From contig NZ_CP132938.1 of the NCBI RefSeq assembly GCF_040358255.1, positions 2,790,001 through 2,854,000 on the forward strand: a DNA stretch of 64,000 nt. The letters are read 5' to 3'. This document shows, one piece after another, positions 8,953 to 17,346 of the stretch (position 1 is its first letter; every line of letters begins with the position of its first letter). Source of the stretch: Tunturibacter gelidoferens (GTDB taxonomy: Bacteria > Acidobacteriota > Terriglobia > Terriglobales > Acidobacteriaceae). The translations under genes and the position numbers were made by a program. The notes beneath the pieces were generated by a model, which saw only the letters and a list, made by a program, of their open reading frames with translations, was not told the origin of the DNA and did no database searches.

Positions 8953-9663
8953 ATGTCCAAGCGCGCCATCATCCTCCTCAAAGTCCTCATACATCTTCTC
9001 TGCCTCGCCCCCATCGCATGGCTTTGGCACTTCTTCACCTCAGGCGGCCTCGCCCTCAACGCCGACCCTGTCAACTACATCACCCACTTCACCGGCGACT
9101 GGACCCTCTACCTCCTCTTCACCTCTCTCGCCATCACCCCCATCCGCCGCCTCGCCACCAGCCTCGGCTTCCTCATCCGCTTCCGCCGCCTCATCGGCCT
9201 CTACGCCTTTTTCTACGCCACCCTCCATCTCGCAACCTACATCTTCCTCTTCTCCGGCTACGACCTTCAGACCGCCCTCACCGGTCTCCGCTCCGGACAT
9301 CCCGGCGAGCTCGTCACCCAATGGAAGCTCATCTGGCCCCGCATGGTCGACGACGTCCTCAAGCGCCGATTCATCCAGGTAGGCCTCTTCGCCTGGCTCC
9401 TCCTCCTGGCCCTGGCCTGCACCTCACCCGCCTTCATCATGCGCGCCATGGGAGGCAAGAACTGGCAGCGCCTCCATCGCCTCGTCTATCTCGCCGCCAT
9501 CGCCGGTATCGTCCACTTCTGGTGGCTCGTCAAAAAAGGCAACAACGCCCCATGGAAGGACACCGCAGTCCTCACCATCCTTCTCCTCGCCCGCGTAGCC
9601 TACACCGCCCTAAAGCGCCTCAAAAAGCCCACCCCCATCCCCGCCCGCCCCAGCTCCGTCTAG
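8953..9663 (+). CDS. msrQ: Haem-binding membrane subunit MsrQ (YedZ)
   Basis: A 236-residue integral membrane protein of the ferric-reductase-like family with about six transmembrane helices. Histidines inside the helices (YATLHLATYIF, RLHRLVYLAAIAGIVHFWW) are the expected haem b ligands. It carries electrons from the quinone pool or flavins across the inner membrane to MsrP for methionine-sulfoxide repair. It matches the family length. The gene begins 30 bp from the last possible start of the divergent YoaK gene, so the two share a very short control region. Confidence 0.93.
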   Translation: MSKRAIILLKVLIHLLCLAPIAWLWHFFTSGGLALNADPVNYITHFTGDWTLYLLFTSLAITPIRRLATSLGFLIRFRRLIGLYAFFYATLHLATYIFLFSGYDLQTALTGLRSGHPGELVTQWKLIWPRMVDDVLKRRFIQVGLFAWLLLLALACTSPAFIMRAMGGKNWQRLHRLVYLAAIAGIVHFWWLVKKGNNAPWKDTAVLTILLLARVAYTALKRLKKPTPIPARPSSV

Positions 9664-9708
9664 CGCACACAAGCACCAATCGCCGTTTTTAGTTGCGTCG
9701 CCGCTGTC

Positions 9709-9870
9709 TGTTCTTCGCCGTCATCCTGCCCCTGAGCAAAGCCGAATGGGGAAGGAATCTGTAGTTTGTTTTTGCCGTCATCCTGAACGGAGTGAAGGAT
9801 CTCGACACCTTCCACCCACCGATACCGTCCGAACCTTCCGACCCAAACACTCCAACCGTTGCCGCTCTTC
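9709..9870 (+). repeat. Dispersed repeat B, copy 1
   Basis: About 160 bp matching 11401-11560 in order over its full length. Shared blocks include TGTTCTTCG.CGTCATCC, CCTGAGC.AAG.CGAATGGG, TTGCCGTCATCCTGA, ACCTTCCACC and CCGTACC/GATACCGTCCGAACCTTCC. A fragment resembling the GTCATCCTGAACGGAGT block is also present near 2836. Confidence 0.8.
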
Positions 9871-9885
9871 CATCCAAAAAAAATC

Positions 9886-10010
9886 GTCATCTCGACCGAA
9901 GCTGTTCACAGTCTCACCGTGAACAGTGCAGTGGATTGTGGCTACAGCTTTCAATTGCAGCGAACCAATTCATGCTGCGGTATCCGTCAAGACCCCCGTA
10001 TTTGCCTTTG
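9886..10010 (+). repeat. Dispersed repeat D, copy 2
   Basis: Second copy of the 125-bp repeat found at 6719-6843, with roughly one difference every ten bases. It contains the same GTTCAC-GTGAAC inverted repeat. Confidence 0.8.
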
Positions 10011-10030
10011 CCGTTGCTGTTGCCGTTGTC

Positions 10031-10084
10031 GTTGCCTGTTTTTTGTTTGTCATTCCGCAGCGCAGCGGAGGATCTGCTGTTGTC
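10031..10084 (+). repeat. Dispersed repeat E, copy 1
   Basis: A block around GTCATTCCGCAGCGCAGCGG..GATCTGCTGTTG that recurs at 25250-25304. It directly follows repeat D here, and a truncated D head also precedes the second copy, so D and E travel together. Confidence 0.7.
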
Positions 10085-10325
10085 GCTGCGGTCGCTGTTG
10101 TCGTTGCGGGCGCACCACAAGCCACCATCATCCCACCACAAACTCACCACGAAAAGACCACCATCAAACACCCGTGTAGTGGGCCAGTTTGGAGTAAATG
10201 ACCGAAGTTGCCGATAATGCGACTTTGTGGGAGAGGTCCTATTTGCCTCTCCAAAATGCGAGGGATGGCTTCTTCGCCCTAGAGCCTTGGCACAAATCGC
10301 CCTACAGTTAGGCTTCTGATGAGCG

Positions 10326-10717
10326 TTATTTGGAACGAGTGCTGCTCGCAAAAACCTTCTCGGCAAGGAATACGCACCCCAATGCCATCAGAAATCCCGG
10401 GATGACAAATGCCATTGCACCGATTCCGGTCAAATGAGGCGCAGCCCACGGCATGAGGAATATGAGTGGTAGTTGTAACGCCGCTCCCACACATAGAGCA
10501 ACCCAAACCACCATCTTCCGTTAAGATCCCAGCGAGCTTTGGCGGCGACTATCAGTGCGATAGTGCAGGCTCCTGTTCCCCAAGCCGCGTTACTATTCGT
10601 GTGCTGTTTCGCTATCGAAGAAACGATGACAGCAGCCAAGAAAATCAGCACCATGAACGAAAAAGGATATACATCTTTCTTCTCTTGATTAGCCAATAGC
10701 ACCTGCCTTACACACAA
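10326..10717 (-). pseudogene. Small multi-helix membrane protein gene with a frameshift
   Basis: Two overlapping frames together make one plausible membrane protein of about 120 residues. The first part (from 10717, or from an ATG at 10654) has a helix FMVLIFLAAVIVSSI, a second hydrophobic stretch and KARWDLNGRWWFG. The second part, in another frame, continues VALCVGAALQLPLIFLMPW and a last helix GAMAFVIPGFLMALG. Adding one T in the TTT run at 10505-10507 would give RWWFWVALCVGAALQ and join the halves. The pattern (helix, basic turn with an arginine-tryptophan motif, helix ending in PW) recalls small hypothetical membrane proteins of acidobacteria; function unknown. It is either a recent pseudogene or a one-base sequence error. 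Confidence 0.6.
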
Positions 10718-10795
10718 ACTGCCTCCATCATTCTAGTCAGCTAGTAGAAACGGGGTTATAGGTAACTTTGGTTGCCGGGAGTTCAAACTGATCCA

Positions 10796-11317
10796 CTACC
10801 AAACACCTGCCCCAATCATCCCAAGATCAACCCACCCATAAGCCACCACAAGCAGCATCACCCCACCCACTTCCATCTCCTTCGAAGCCACCCGCACCGC
10901 ACCCGACCGCGAATAGAAGCCACCAGAAGAGTTGTCCTCGAGCACCCACGCCACCATGCTCCTGAACCCTCTCGCCTTCAACGACACAGCCAGCCTCCTC
11001 AGAAGAGCCGTCCCAATCCCACGCCTCTGCGCCTCCCGCAGCAGATAGATCGCAAACAACTCCGCGTCGAACTCCTCCACAGGCTCCCGTATCGCACCGC
11101 CACCGACAAACCCAACAACGTCGCCGTCCACCTCGGCAACAAACACATCGACATCAAGCGTCAGCCACTCCCGCCACGAGGCCTCGCGCTCCGCCACATT
11201 CAGACTTGCCAGGTACGCCTCCGGCACAATCCCCGCATACGTCGTCCTCCAACTCTCAACGTGCACATGGGCAATCGCGCCCGCATCCTCACCCGCCGCC
11301 GCGCGAATCTCTGCCAT
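10796..11317 (-). CDS. GNAT-family N-acetyltransferase
   Basis: A 173-residue protein with the acetyl-CoA-binding motif A of GNAT enzymes, LREAQRRGIGTALLRRL, near residues 93-109. A beta-strand (LFAIYL) precedes it, and a motif B-like WVLEDNSSGGFYSRSGA follows. It transfers an acetyl group from acetyl-CoA to an amine, but the acceptor cannot be told from the sequence. It sits alone between repeat-rich regions, transcribed toward the frameshifted membrane gene. Confidence 0.88.
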   Translation of the reverse strand: MAEIRAAAGEDAGAIAHVHVESWRTTYAGIVPEAYLASLNVAEREASWREWLTLDVDVFVAEVDGDVVGFVGGGAIREPVEEFDAELFAIYLLREAQRRGIGTALLRRLAVSLKARGFRSMVAWVLEDNSSGGFYSRSGAVRVASKEMEVGGVMLLVVAYGWVDLGMIGAGVW

Positions 11318-11400
11318 GCGCCCACCATATCGTCCAGCCGCAGCACGATCAAGCCCGCCGGCTGTTGTCGATTTTGTTGTATTCGTAAGTTGCCATTATT

Positions 11401-11560
11401 TGTTCTTCGTCGTCATCCCGACCCTGAGCGAAGTCGAATGGGAAGAATCCGTAGTCTGTTCTTGCCGTCATCCTGAGTGCATCGAAGGATCCCGAGACCT
11501 TCCACCAACCCGTACCGTCCGAACCTTCCAACCCAAACACTCCAGCCGTCGCTGTCCTCC
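11401..11560 (+). repeat. Dispersed repeat B, copy 2
   Basis: Matches 9709-9870 over about 160 bp with small substitutions and short indels. It is immediately followed by repeat C. Confidence 0.8.
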
Positions 11561-11583
11561 TCAAAACGTTCCAGATCAAAAAA

Positions 11584-11862
11584 ACCTGTCAAGCCCCCAA
11601 CTCACCAAAACCCGTGCCAATCCAGCAGATTCGCGTGGCGTATCAGTTACCCTCCACTAGCTATACTTGATATTAGGATGAAAGAAGGGAATCGCCGCCA
11701 CCAAACTTCCCAGCTAACTCCCTGATAACAAGTATTTTGTGCGTAACCCTCTTATTTGCAATATTTTACAGGCAAGCACCACCCGCAAGCCAATGAATCG
11801 AAAGATTTTACGCCCAAAATACCCCCAAGGGGGGAGGGGGAGGTACCGCCACCTCTCTCAAG
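11584..11862 (+). repeat. Dispersed repeat C, copy 1, with G-rich tract
   Basis: Shares ordered blocks with 27743-28055: ACCTGTCAAGCCC at the start, GCAGATTCGC.TGGC, GATAT, TACAGGC, CCAATGAA, a TTTA.CGCC.AAA block and GGGGAGGGGGAG near the end. In both places the end of the element lies roughly 55-70 bp before a start codon in the same direction. The tract near 11829-11842 is almost pure G. Confidence 0.65.
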
Positions 11863-11915
11863 CCCTGGAGCGCAACTTCGAACTCGATGTCAGGTCTAAT
11901 CAGCCAGAGGCGTCT

Positions 11916-14039
11916 ATGCGAAGGTTCTTACCGATTCTCCTTGCTTTATCCGTCGCCGCGCCAGCCTGCCCGCAAACGCAACCTTCGCCCAAACCCTCCC
12001 CCAAGCCCACCAAACCCAAGGCCGCCAACCCGCCCAAATCCGCCCCACTCATCCCCCTCACCCAGCAGGAACGAGCCCAGCAGTTCCTCAACCGCTTCAC
12101 CTTCGGCCCCCGCCCCGGCGACCTCGAAAAAGTAATCGCCCTCACCCCCGAAAAGTGGTTCGAGCAGCAACTCAACCCCGCTTCCATCCCCGACGCCGCC
12201 CTCGACCACCGCCTCGCCGACTACACCACCCTCAACCTCCAGCCCGACCAGGCCCTCCAGCTCTTCCCCGACCACTTCACCATCGCCATCACCGCCGAAG
12301 GCAAGCGCCCCTACCCCACCGACCCCCTCCTCCTCGCCATGTACGAGGTTCAGGTCTACAAACTGAACAAGGACATCGACAGTAAAAAGACCAACGCAAA
12401 GGGCCAGCTCATCATCCCCCCACCCACCGACGCCGAAGCCGCCGCCCAGAAGAAATCCGACCAGGACACGGCCGCCCGCATCGCCGGAGAGCTCTTCGCC
12501 CTCCCTAAAAATCAACGGATGGCCGCGCTGATCAAGCTCTCCGTCCCCGAGCGCATCGCCTTCACCACCTACGTCGCCGGAGACCAAAAAAATCTCTTGC
12601 TAGCCGACTTCAACCCCCGCGAGCGCGAGATCTTCAACGGCATGGCTGCGAACATCGGTGCGCCCCACTACATCGTCGATGAGCTATCCCAGGCCAAGAT
12701 CCTCCGCGCCATCCTCAGCGAGCGCCAACTGCAGGAGGTCATGGACGACTTCTGGTTCAACCACTTCAACATCTTCATCGGCAAAGACTCCGACACCTGG
12801 TACACCACCAGCTACGAACGCGACGCCATCCGCAAACACGCCCTCGGCAAGTTCCGCGATCTCCTCCTAGCCACTGCCCAAAGCCCGGCAATGATGGTCT
12901 ACCTCGACAACTGGCTCTCTATCGGCCCCGACTCCCAGGCCAACGGCGTCAACCCCGCCAACCCCAACTCGAAGAAGGGCAACCACGGCCTCAACGAGAA
13001 CTACGGTAGGGAAGTCATGGAACTCCACACCGTAGGCGTCAACGGTGGCTACACCCAGGCCGACGTTACCGCACTCGCCGCCGTCCTCACCGGCTGGACC
13101 GTCGATCGCGCCAACCAGGGTGGCCCCTTCCAGTACGACTACAAAAAACACGAACCCGGCCCCAAGCAATGGCTGAAGCGCACCATCTCCTCAGAGCCTG
13201 TCCTACCCAATGCATCTCCAGCGGCGACGCAAGTCGGCATGAAAGAGGGAATCGAAGCTCTCACCGCCCTTGCCGCTGACCCACACACCGCGCACTTCAT
13301 CAGTTACAAATTAGCTCAGCGCTTCGTCGCCGACGACCCACCACCTGCTCTCGTCGACCGCATGGCCGCCAGCTATCTCGCCACCGACGGAGACATCAAA
13401 GCCATCCTCCGCACCCTCGTCCAATCCCCTGAGTTCAACTCGAAGAAGTACTTCCGCAACAAGGTGAAGACTCCGATGGAGTTCGTCGCCTCCGCCTTCC
13501 GCACCACCGCCACCGACCCGGCGAACCCAGGCGCCCTAGTCAATACCCTGAAGACGATGGGTATGCCCCTCTACTACGCGCTTCCCCCAACCGGCTACTA
13601 CATCACCGCAGACCAGTGGATGAACTCCACCGCTCTTGTAGACCGCCTCAACTTCGCCTACTCCCTCACCGGCAGCAAGTTTGCCAATCAAAAGTTCGAC
13701 TCAGCCCACGTTCTCGCGCTCGGCCTCATGTCTCAACCCGCCAGTTCACCATCTCCACAGATGTCCGAGACCGAAAAATCCAACCGCGCAAAGTTCTCCG
13801 AGGCTCTCCTCTCCGCCGAGATCCACAACGGCACCACGAACCAGCCCCCACCCGATGCAGCCGGCCAGGACATAGCCCTCCACGTCCTCGAAGACACGCT
13901 CATCGGTAACGACGTTTCCGCCCAGACCAATCAACTCATCCATAAGCAAATCACCGAAATTCCCACTACCAACTCCACCGACACCCTCAACCTGCTGACC
14001 GCTCTCGTCATGGGCAGCCCCGAGTTCCAACTCCGCTAA
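11916..14039 (+). CDS. DUF1800-family secreted protein
   Basis: About 707 residues from the ATG at 11916, chosen because it begins a clear signal peptide (MRRFLPILLALSVAAPACPQ); upstream codons in frame are repeat sequence. A proline/lysine-rich linker follows. The DUF1800 domain then starts with FLNRFTFGPRPGDLEKV and contains the family motifs VMDDFWFNHFNIFIG, NYGREVMELHTVGV and VLTGWT, ending in MGSPEFQLR. DUF1800 proteins are exported proteins of unknown function, common in Acidobacteria and Planctomycetes, and usually paired with a DUF1501 protein. No DUF1501 gene is adjacent here; the next gene is a small Tat-exported cupin 22 bp downstream, so the two may form an operon. Confidence 0.9.
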   Translation: MRRFLPILLALSVAAPACPQTQPSPKPSPKPTKPKAANPPKSAPLIPLTQQERAQQFLNRFTFGPRPGDLEKVIALTPEKWFEQQLNPASIPDAALDHRLADYTTLNLQPDQALQLFPDHFTIAITAEGKRPYPTDPLLLAMYEVQVYKLNKDIDSKKTNAKGQLIIPPPTDAEAAAQKKSDQDTAARIAGELFALPKNQRMAALIKLSVPERIAFTTYVAGDQKNLLLADFNPREREIFNGMAANIGAPHYIVDELSQAKILRAILSERQLQEVMDDFWFNHFNIFIGKDSDTWYTTSYERDAIRKHALGKFRDLLLATAQSPAMMVYLDNWLSIGPDSQANGVNPANPNSKKGNHGLNENYGREVMELHTVGVNGGYTQADVTALAAVLTGWTVDRANQGGPFQYDYKKHEPGPKQWLKRTISSEPVLPNASPAATQVGMKEGIEALTALAADPHTAHFISYKLAQRFVADDPPPALVDRMAASYLATDGDIKAILRTLVQSPEFNSKKYFRNKVKTPMEFVASAFRTTATDPANPGALVNTLKTMGMPLYYALPPTGYYITADQWMNSTALVDRLNFAYSLTGSKFANQKFDSAHVLALGLMSQPASSPSPQMSETEKSNRAKFSEALLSAEIHNGTTNQPPPDAAGQDIALHVLEDTLIGNDVSAQTNQLIHKQITEIPTTNSTDTLNLLTALVMGSPEFQLR

Positions 14040-14061
14040 CCTCCACGCCATCTCATTCAAC

Positions 14062-14652
14062 ATGACATCAATTGACCGCAGACAATTCGCGACTGGCTTC
14101 GTAGCTGCCAGCTTTGCAACCACCAAAACCTTAGCGTCTGCAATCGAAACTCCGTTGACTGCAATGCCCGAACAGCTTCATCTCAAACCCAACGGCTGGA
14201 TGCCGAACAGCCAATTGCCCGTCTTGTTATACCGAAAAGCGCTTCCACTAACAGGAGACCTCGCATCTGACATGGAGCGCATCTTCTCCGCCAACGGCTG
14301 GCCGCCACAGTGGCGCAACGGCGTCTACTCGTTTCACCATTACCATTCCACAGCACACGAGGTCCTCGGCTTTGCAGCCGGCCACGCCGACCTCGTCCTT
14401 GGCGGTGAAGGCAACGATCCACTCACCGTACACGCCGGCGACGTCCTCGTCCTGCCCACCGGTACCGGCCACTGCCGCATCTCTGCCTCAGATGACTTCC
14501 TTGTGATCGGCGCCTATCCGGAGAACGAGCACTGGGACATCTGCCGCACCGCCGCCAGCCCGGAAACACTCGCAAGCATGCGCAAGGTCCGCTTTCCCCA
14601 CTCCGACCCGCTCACCGGCCCCTCAGGTGCCCTTCCCAGACTCTGGATCTGA
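14062..14652 (+). CDS. Tat-exported cupin-domain protein
   Basis: A 196-residue protein with an N-terminal twin-arginine-like signal (SIDRRQFATGFVAASFA) followed by a single cupin domain. Cupin motif 1 is HHYHSTAHEVLGFAAG near residues 93-108, with histidines and a glutamate that could bind a metal. Motif 2 is HAGDVLVLPTGTGHC near 135-149. The fold resembles YjlB-type cupins. A metal-dependent role in the periplasm is likely, but no substrate can be named. It follows the DUF1800 gene closely in the same direction. Confidence 0.8.
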   Translation: MTSIDRRQFATGFVAASFATTKTLASAIETPLTAMPEQLHLKPNGWMPNSQLPVLLYRKALPLTGDLASDMERIFSANGWPPQWRNGVYSFHHYHSTAHEVLGFAAGHADLVLGGEGNDPLTVHAGDVLVLPTGTGHCRISASDDFLVIGAYPENEHWDICRTAASPETLASMRKVRFPHSDPLTGPSGALPRLWI

Positions 14653-14667
14653 TCCGTCGCCATCAGC

Positions 14668-15264
14668 CTAAGGAAACAATCGTTCCTTACGCCAACCCTC
14701 CCCGACTTTAGTAAACAGAAATCGGTCGTGCAGGCGTCCTTCCCCATCCTTCCAAAATTCAATTTGCTCCGGCCGGAGTACATAACCTCGCCAGTAAGCC
14801 GGTCGCGGAATCTCCCCCGGAAACTCTCGGTCCAACTCCTTCACCCGCTCCACCAGCACCTCCCGAGAGGCCACCACGCGACTCTGTTCGGAAGCCGCGG
14901 CACCAAGCTGACTCAGCCGCGACCGGCTATGAAAGTACTCATCCGCATCTTCACTCGACAACTCAGTCACCAAACCCGAGATACGCACCTGCCGCCGCAG
15001 CGACTTCCAGTGAAAGCACATCGCCGCACGCGGATTCTCCTTCAACTCCGCACCCTTCTGACTCTCCGCATTAGTGTAGAAGCAGAACCCTTGAGCATCG
15101 AACCGTTTCAACAACACCATCCGCACACTCGGCACACCCTCCCGTGTAGCCGTAGCCAGCGCCACCGCATTCGGATCGTTCAACTCATCCCTCTCGGCGT
15201 CCTTCATCCACAAGCCAAATAACGCAATTGGGTCGACCGCGTTTTCAACATCGATCTCACTCAT
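14668..15264 (-). CDS. pdxH: Pyridoxamine/pyridoxine 5'-phosphate oxidase
   Basis: From the ATG at 15264 the protein has 198 residues, the usual PdxH length; upstream in-frame sequence is not conserved-looking. It shows the FMN-binding RMVLLKRFDAQGFCFYTN region, RQVRISG, and the typical C-terminus with EFWKDGEGRLHDR and WRKERLFP. It oxidises pyridoxine or pyridoxamine 5'-phosphate to pyridoxal 5'-phosphate, using FMN and oxygen, in the cytosol. It converges with the cupin gene (15-bp gap) and is divergent from the DUF2235 gene. Confidence 0.95.
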   Translation of the reverse strand: MSEIDVENAVDPIALFGLWMKDAERDELNDPNAVALATATREGVPSVRMVLLKRFDAQGFCFYTNAESQKGAELKENPRAAMCFHWKSLRRQVRISGLVTELSSEDADEYFHSRSRLSQLGAAASEQSRVVASREVLVERVKELDREFPGEIPRPAYWRGYVLRPEQIEFWKDGEGRLHDRFLFTKVGEGWRKERLFP

Positions 15265-15448
15265 CAAAACCTCGCTTCGCCTCAAGTCTACAGATGCAAA
15301 CGACCATCTGATCGAGCTTTGGCGTGGGTCCCGCTTCAGTTTGCAATGCGTGGAACTTTTCTCTCCCGACCTTGCTCCCGCGAAACAGCTTTCTTTCCCA
15401 GCTTCCGGCAAATATGATTCGTCCACCTATTCTCCGAGGAGATCCTTC

Positions 15449-16621
15449 ATGGCGAAGAACATCGTTATCTGCTGCGATGGCACCGGCAACGCGTATGGCG
15501 ATAACAACTCCAATGTCGTCAAGCTCTACCAAACACTCCTCATCGACGGGAAGCGGCAGGTCGGCTACTATCATCCCGGCGTTGGCACCGAAGGCTCTCC
15601 CAACTCAACCAACAGGCTGACCGCCGCACTCTCCATCGTTGCGGGTCTGGCCTTCGGAGCAGGTCTCTTGGGCAATGTCTCCGATGCCTATCGCTACCTG
15701 ATGGACGTCTACGAACAGGGCGACAACGTCTACCTCTTCGGCTTCAGCAGAGGAGCCTTTACGGCACGCGCCATCGCGGGCGTCCTTCAGATGTTCGGCC
15801 TTCTCTGCCCCGGCAACGATGGACTCATCCCCTACGTCGTCAAGATGTACGCGAGACGAAGCCGCAAGGCCGGCGGCATGACCCACACCTTCCACGTCGC
15901 CGAAGGCTTCAAAGCAACCTTCTGCCGACCATGCCCTTTGCACCTGGTTGGTGTGTGGGACACGGTCAGCTCGGTGGGTTGGATATGGGATCCCCTGAAG
16001 CTGCCGTACACCGGACGCAACCCCGATATGGCCAATGGCCGCCACGCCATCTCCATCGACGAGCGCCGCTGCTACTTCCGCAATAATCTCTGGGGGGACC
16101 CCTTCGACGGCCAGAGCATCAAGCAGGTCTGGTTCGCCGGTGTCCACTCAGACATTGGCGGCTCCTATCCCAGCGCCGAGGCCGGCCTTTCGCAAGTCAC
16201 GTTGCAGTGGATGCTCTGCGAAGCCATCTCACTCGGTCTGCTGGTCAATCCCAACCAGGCAAATCAGATTCTCGCAGAAGTAACTCCCTCCACTGAGGTG
16301 GCTCCGAATCCCGCACAGCGCCAACATAACTCCCTTACGGGGTTTTGGTGGATCCTCGAAATATTTCCTCACTCCTATTACGACGCAGCGACCAAGAAAA
16401 AGAGGTGGCGCATCCCTCTCGGCGCTCGCAGAGCGATCCCACCTGGCTCTGTTATTCACGAAACAGTTTGGCAAAAGCTCGCTGTCGATTCGTCCTATCG
16501 CCCGCCCAATCTGCCCAGCGACTGGAGCACGAATCCCGCCTGGAGAAATAATGCGGAGCCTGACAGTCCATTCAACTGCTCGAGCACTGGCTCGCGTGCG
16601 GAGAGCGCAGAAGCGAACTAG
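15449..16621 (+). CDS. DUF2235-family alpha/beta-hydrolase
   Basis: A 390-residue protein starting at an ATG preceded by GAGGAGA. It begins with the DUF2235 signature KNIVICCDGTGNAYGD and contains the nucleophile elbow GFSRGAFTARA near residue 100, followed by WDTVSSVGW and the acid/His-containing VHSDIGGSYP. DUF2235 covers serine hydrolases, some of which are type VI secretion phospholipase effectors (Tle1). There are no secretion genes, VgrG, PAAR or immunity genes here and no signal peptide, so a housekeeping or defensive hydrolase is equally possible. Its stop codon overlaps that of the convergent PIG-L gene: both use the CTAG at 16618-16621. Confidence 0.85.
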   Translation: MAKNIVICCDGTGNAYGDNNSNVVKLYQTLLIDGKRQVGYYHPGVGTEGSPNSTNRLTAALSIVAGLAFGAGLLGNVSDAYRYLMDVYEQGDNVYLFGFSRGAFTARAIAGVLQMFGLLCPGNDGLIPYVVKMYARRSRKAGGMTHTFHVAEGFKATFCRPCPLHLVGVWDTVSSVGWIWDPLKLPYTGRNPDMANGRHAISIDERRCYFRNNLWGDPFDGQSIKQVWFAGVHSDIGGSYPSAEAGLSQVTLQWMLCEAISLGLLVNPNQANQILAEVTPSTEVAPNPAQRQHNSLTGFWWILEIFPHSYYDAATKKKRWRIPLGARRAIPPGSVIHETVWQKLAVDSSYRPPNLPSDWSTNPAWRNNAEPDSPFNCSSTGSRAESAEAN

Positions 16622-17346
16622 GTCAATCCCTCGAACAGATCCGTCTGCAACTTGCAAGCCTGCGGCTCAGTCGTAGCCGCCAAGGCGTAGAACTCCTCAG
16701 CTCCATATCGCTCGAATATCTCTTTTGTCTTTTCCATCAACGGCGCCTGCGACACATGCTTCCGAAATGCCTCGCTCTTCCGCTCTCGTACAGAGCGGAT
16801 ATCCAGCGTTAGGGTCCAGGGCATCATCATTGCAGGCTGTCGATCGGGCATCAAGAAGTTTGCAGTCACGTAATACAGCCGTTGGGCTTTGTGCGGATGC
16901 CCCGCTTTTGGATACCGTTTTGGCTGCCCCGCCCAGTGAAACGCGGCGGTTGTCAGCATAGAAGTCATCATATGATCAGCATGGGTATTCTGGCCGCCGT
17001 CACCGCCGAAGGTAATCAAGACATCCGGCTTGAATCGCCGTATCCGTTCCACCAGCCTCTCGGCGGTCTTCGAGAATTCAACAAACTCTAGCTGCGCGTC
17101 CTGGTAACCCATCAGTTCACAATGCGTAACGCCCAGCACTTCACACGAGGCGCGAAACTCTTCTCTCCGCATACTCCCGAGCGCCTCTCCGTTCTCAGCG
17201 TCGCCTCGATTCGTTGCTGCCTGACCGTCCGTCAAGCAAACCACGTAGGTCTCAACTCCTCGATCCGCTGCCAGCGCCAACGCTCCGCCAAAGGCGTAAC
17301 ACTCATCGTCAGGATGCGCCACGACACACATCAACTTCAAGCCCAC
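16618..17346 (-). CDS. Cytosolic PIG-L/LmbE-family deacetylase
   Basis: A 242-residue protein consisting only of a PIG-L domain. It has the AHPDDECYAFGG metal/catalytic motif at residues 10-21, a TDGQAATNRGD segment, MRREEFRASCEVLG and the HADHMMTS metal-binding motif near 122. Size and motifs suit small-molecule deacetylases such as BshB (bacillithiol synthesis) or mycothiol-type MshB. A bacilliredoxin gene is present at 55.4 kb, so a BshB role is attractive but not proven. The start is a GTG at 17346 overlapping the end of rnhB by 10 bp, suggesting translational coupling at the end of the trmD-rplS-rnhB operon; an ATG at 17331 is the alternative. Confidence 0.85.
   Translation of the reverse strand: MGLKLMCVVAHPDDECYAFGGALALAADRGVETYVVCLTDGQAATNRGDAENGEALGSMRREEFRASCEVLGVTHCELMGYQDAQLEFVEFSKTAERLVERIRRFKPDVLITFGGDGGQNTHADHMMTSMLTTAAFHWAGQPKRYPKAGHPHKAQRLYYVTANFLMPDRQPAMMMPWTLTLDIRSVRERKSEAFRKHVSQAPLMEKTKEIFERYGAEEFYALAATTEPQACKLQTDLFEGLT

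Larger units (their letters stand above)
9664..10325. other. Repeat-rich intergenic region without a supported gene
   Basis: This 660-bp stretch holds three repeat units in a row: B (9709-9870), D (9886-10010) and E (10031-10084). Low-complexity CCGTTGCTGTTGCCGTTGTC-type sequence follows, then unassigned sequence to 10325. Open frames here have repeat-derived composition and no recognisable protein. Confidence 0.7.
11318..11915. other. Repeat-rich region between GNAT and DUF1800 genes
   Basis: About 600 bp occupied mostly by repeat B copy 2 (11401-11560) and repeat C copy 1 (11584-11862). It should contain promoters for the two divergent genes. I see no separate coding region: the open frame that runs into the DUF1800 gene from 11739 is translated repeat sequence. 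Confidence 0.65.

Noticed and set aside
9914..10366. 150-codon minus-strand frame
   Set aside because: It runs through repeats D and E and low-complexity sequence. Composition is repeat-derived and there is no ribosome binding site or family.
10796..11317. GNAT acetyltransferase as an antitoxin-linked toxin (TacT-like)
   Set aside because: There is no ribbon-helix-helix antitoxin gene next to it, and the protein matches general GNAT enzymes.
15449..16621. DUF2235 protein as a type VI secretion effector
   Set aside because: No VgrG, PAAR, Hcp or immunity gene is near and no export signal is seen, so only the hydrolase family is claimed.
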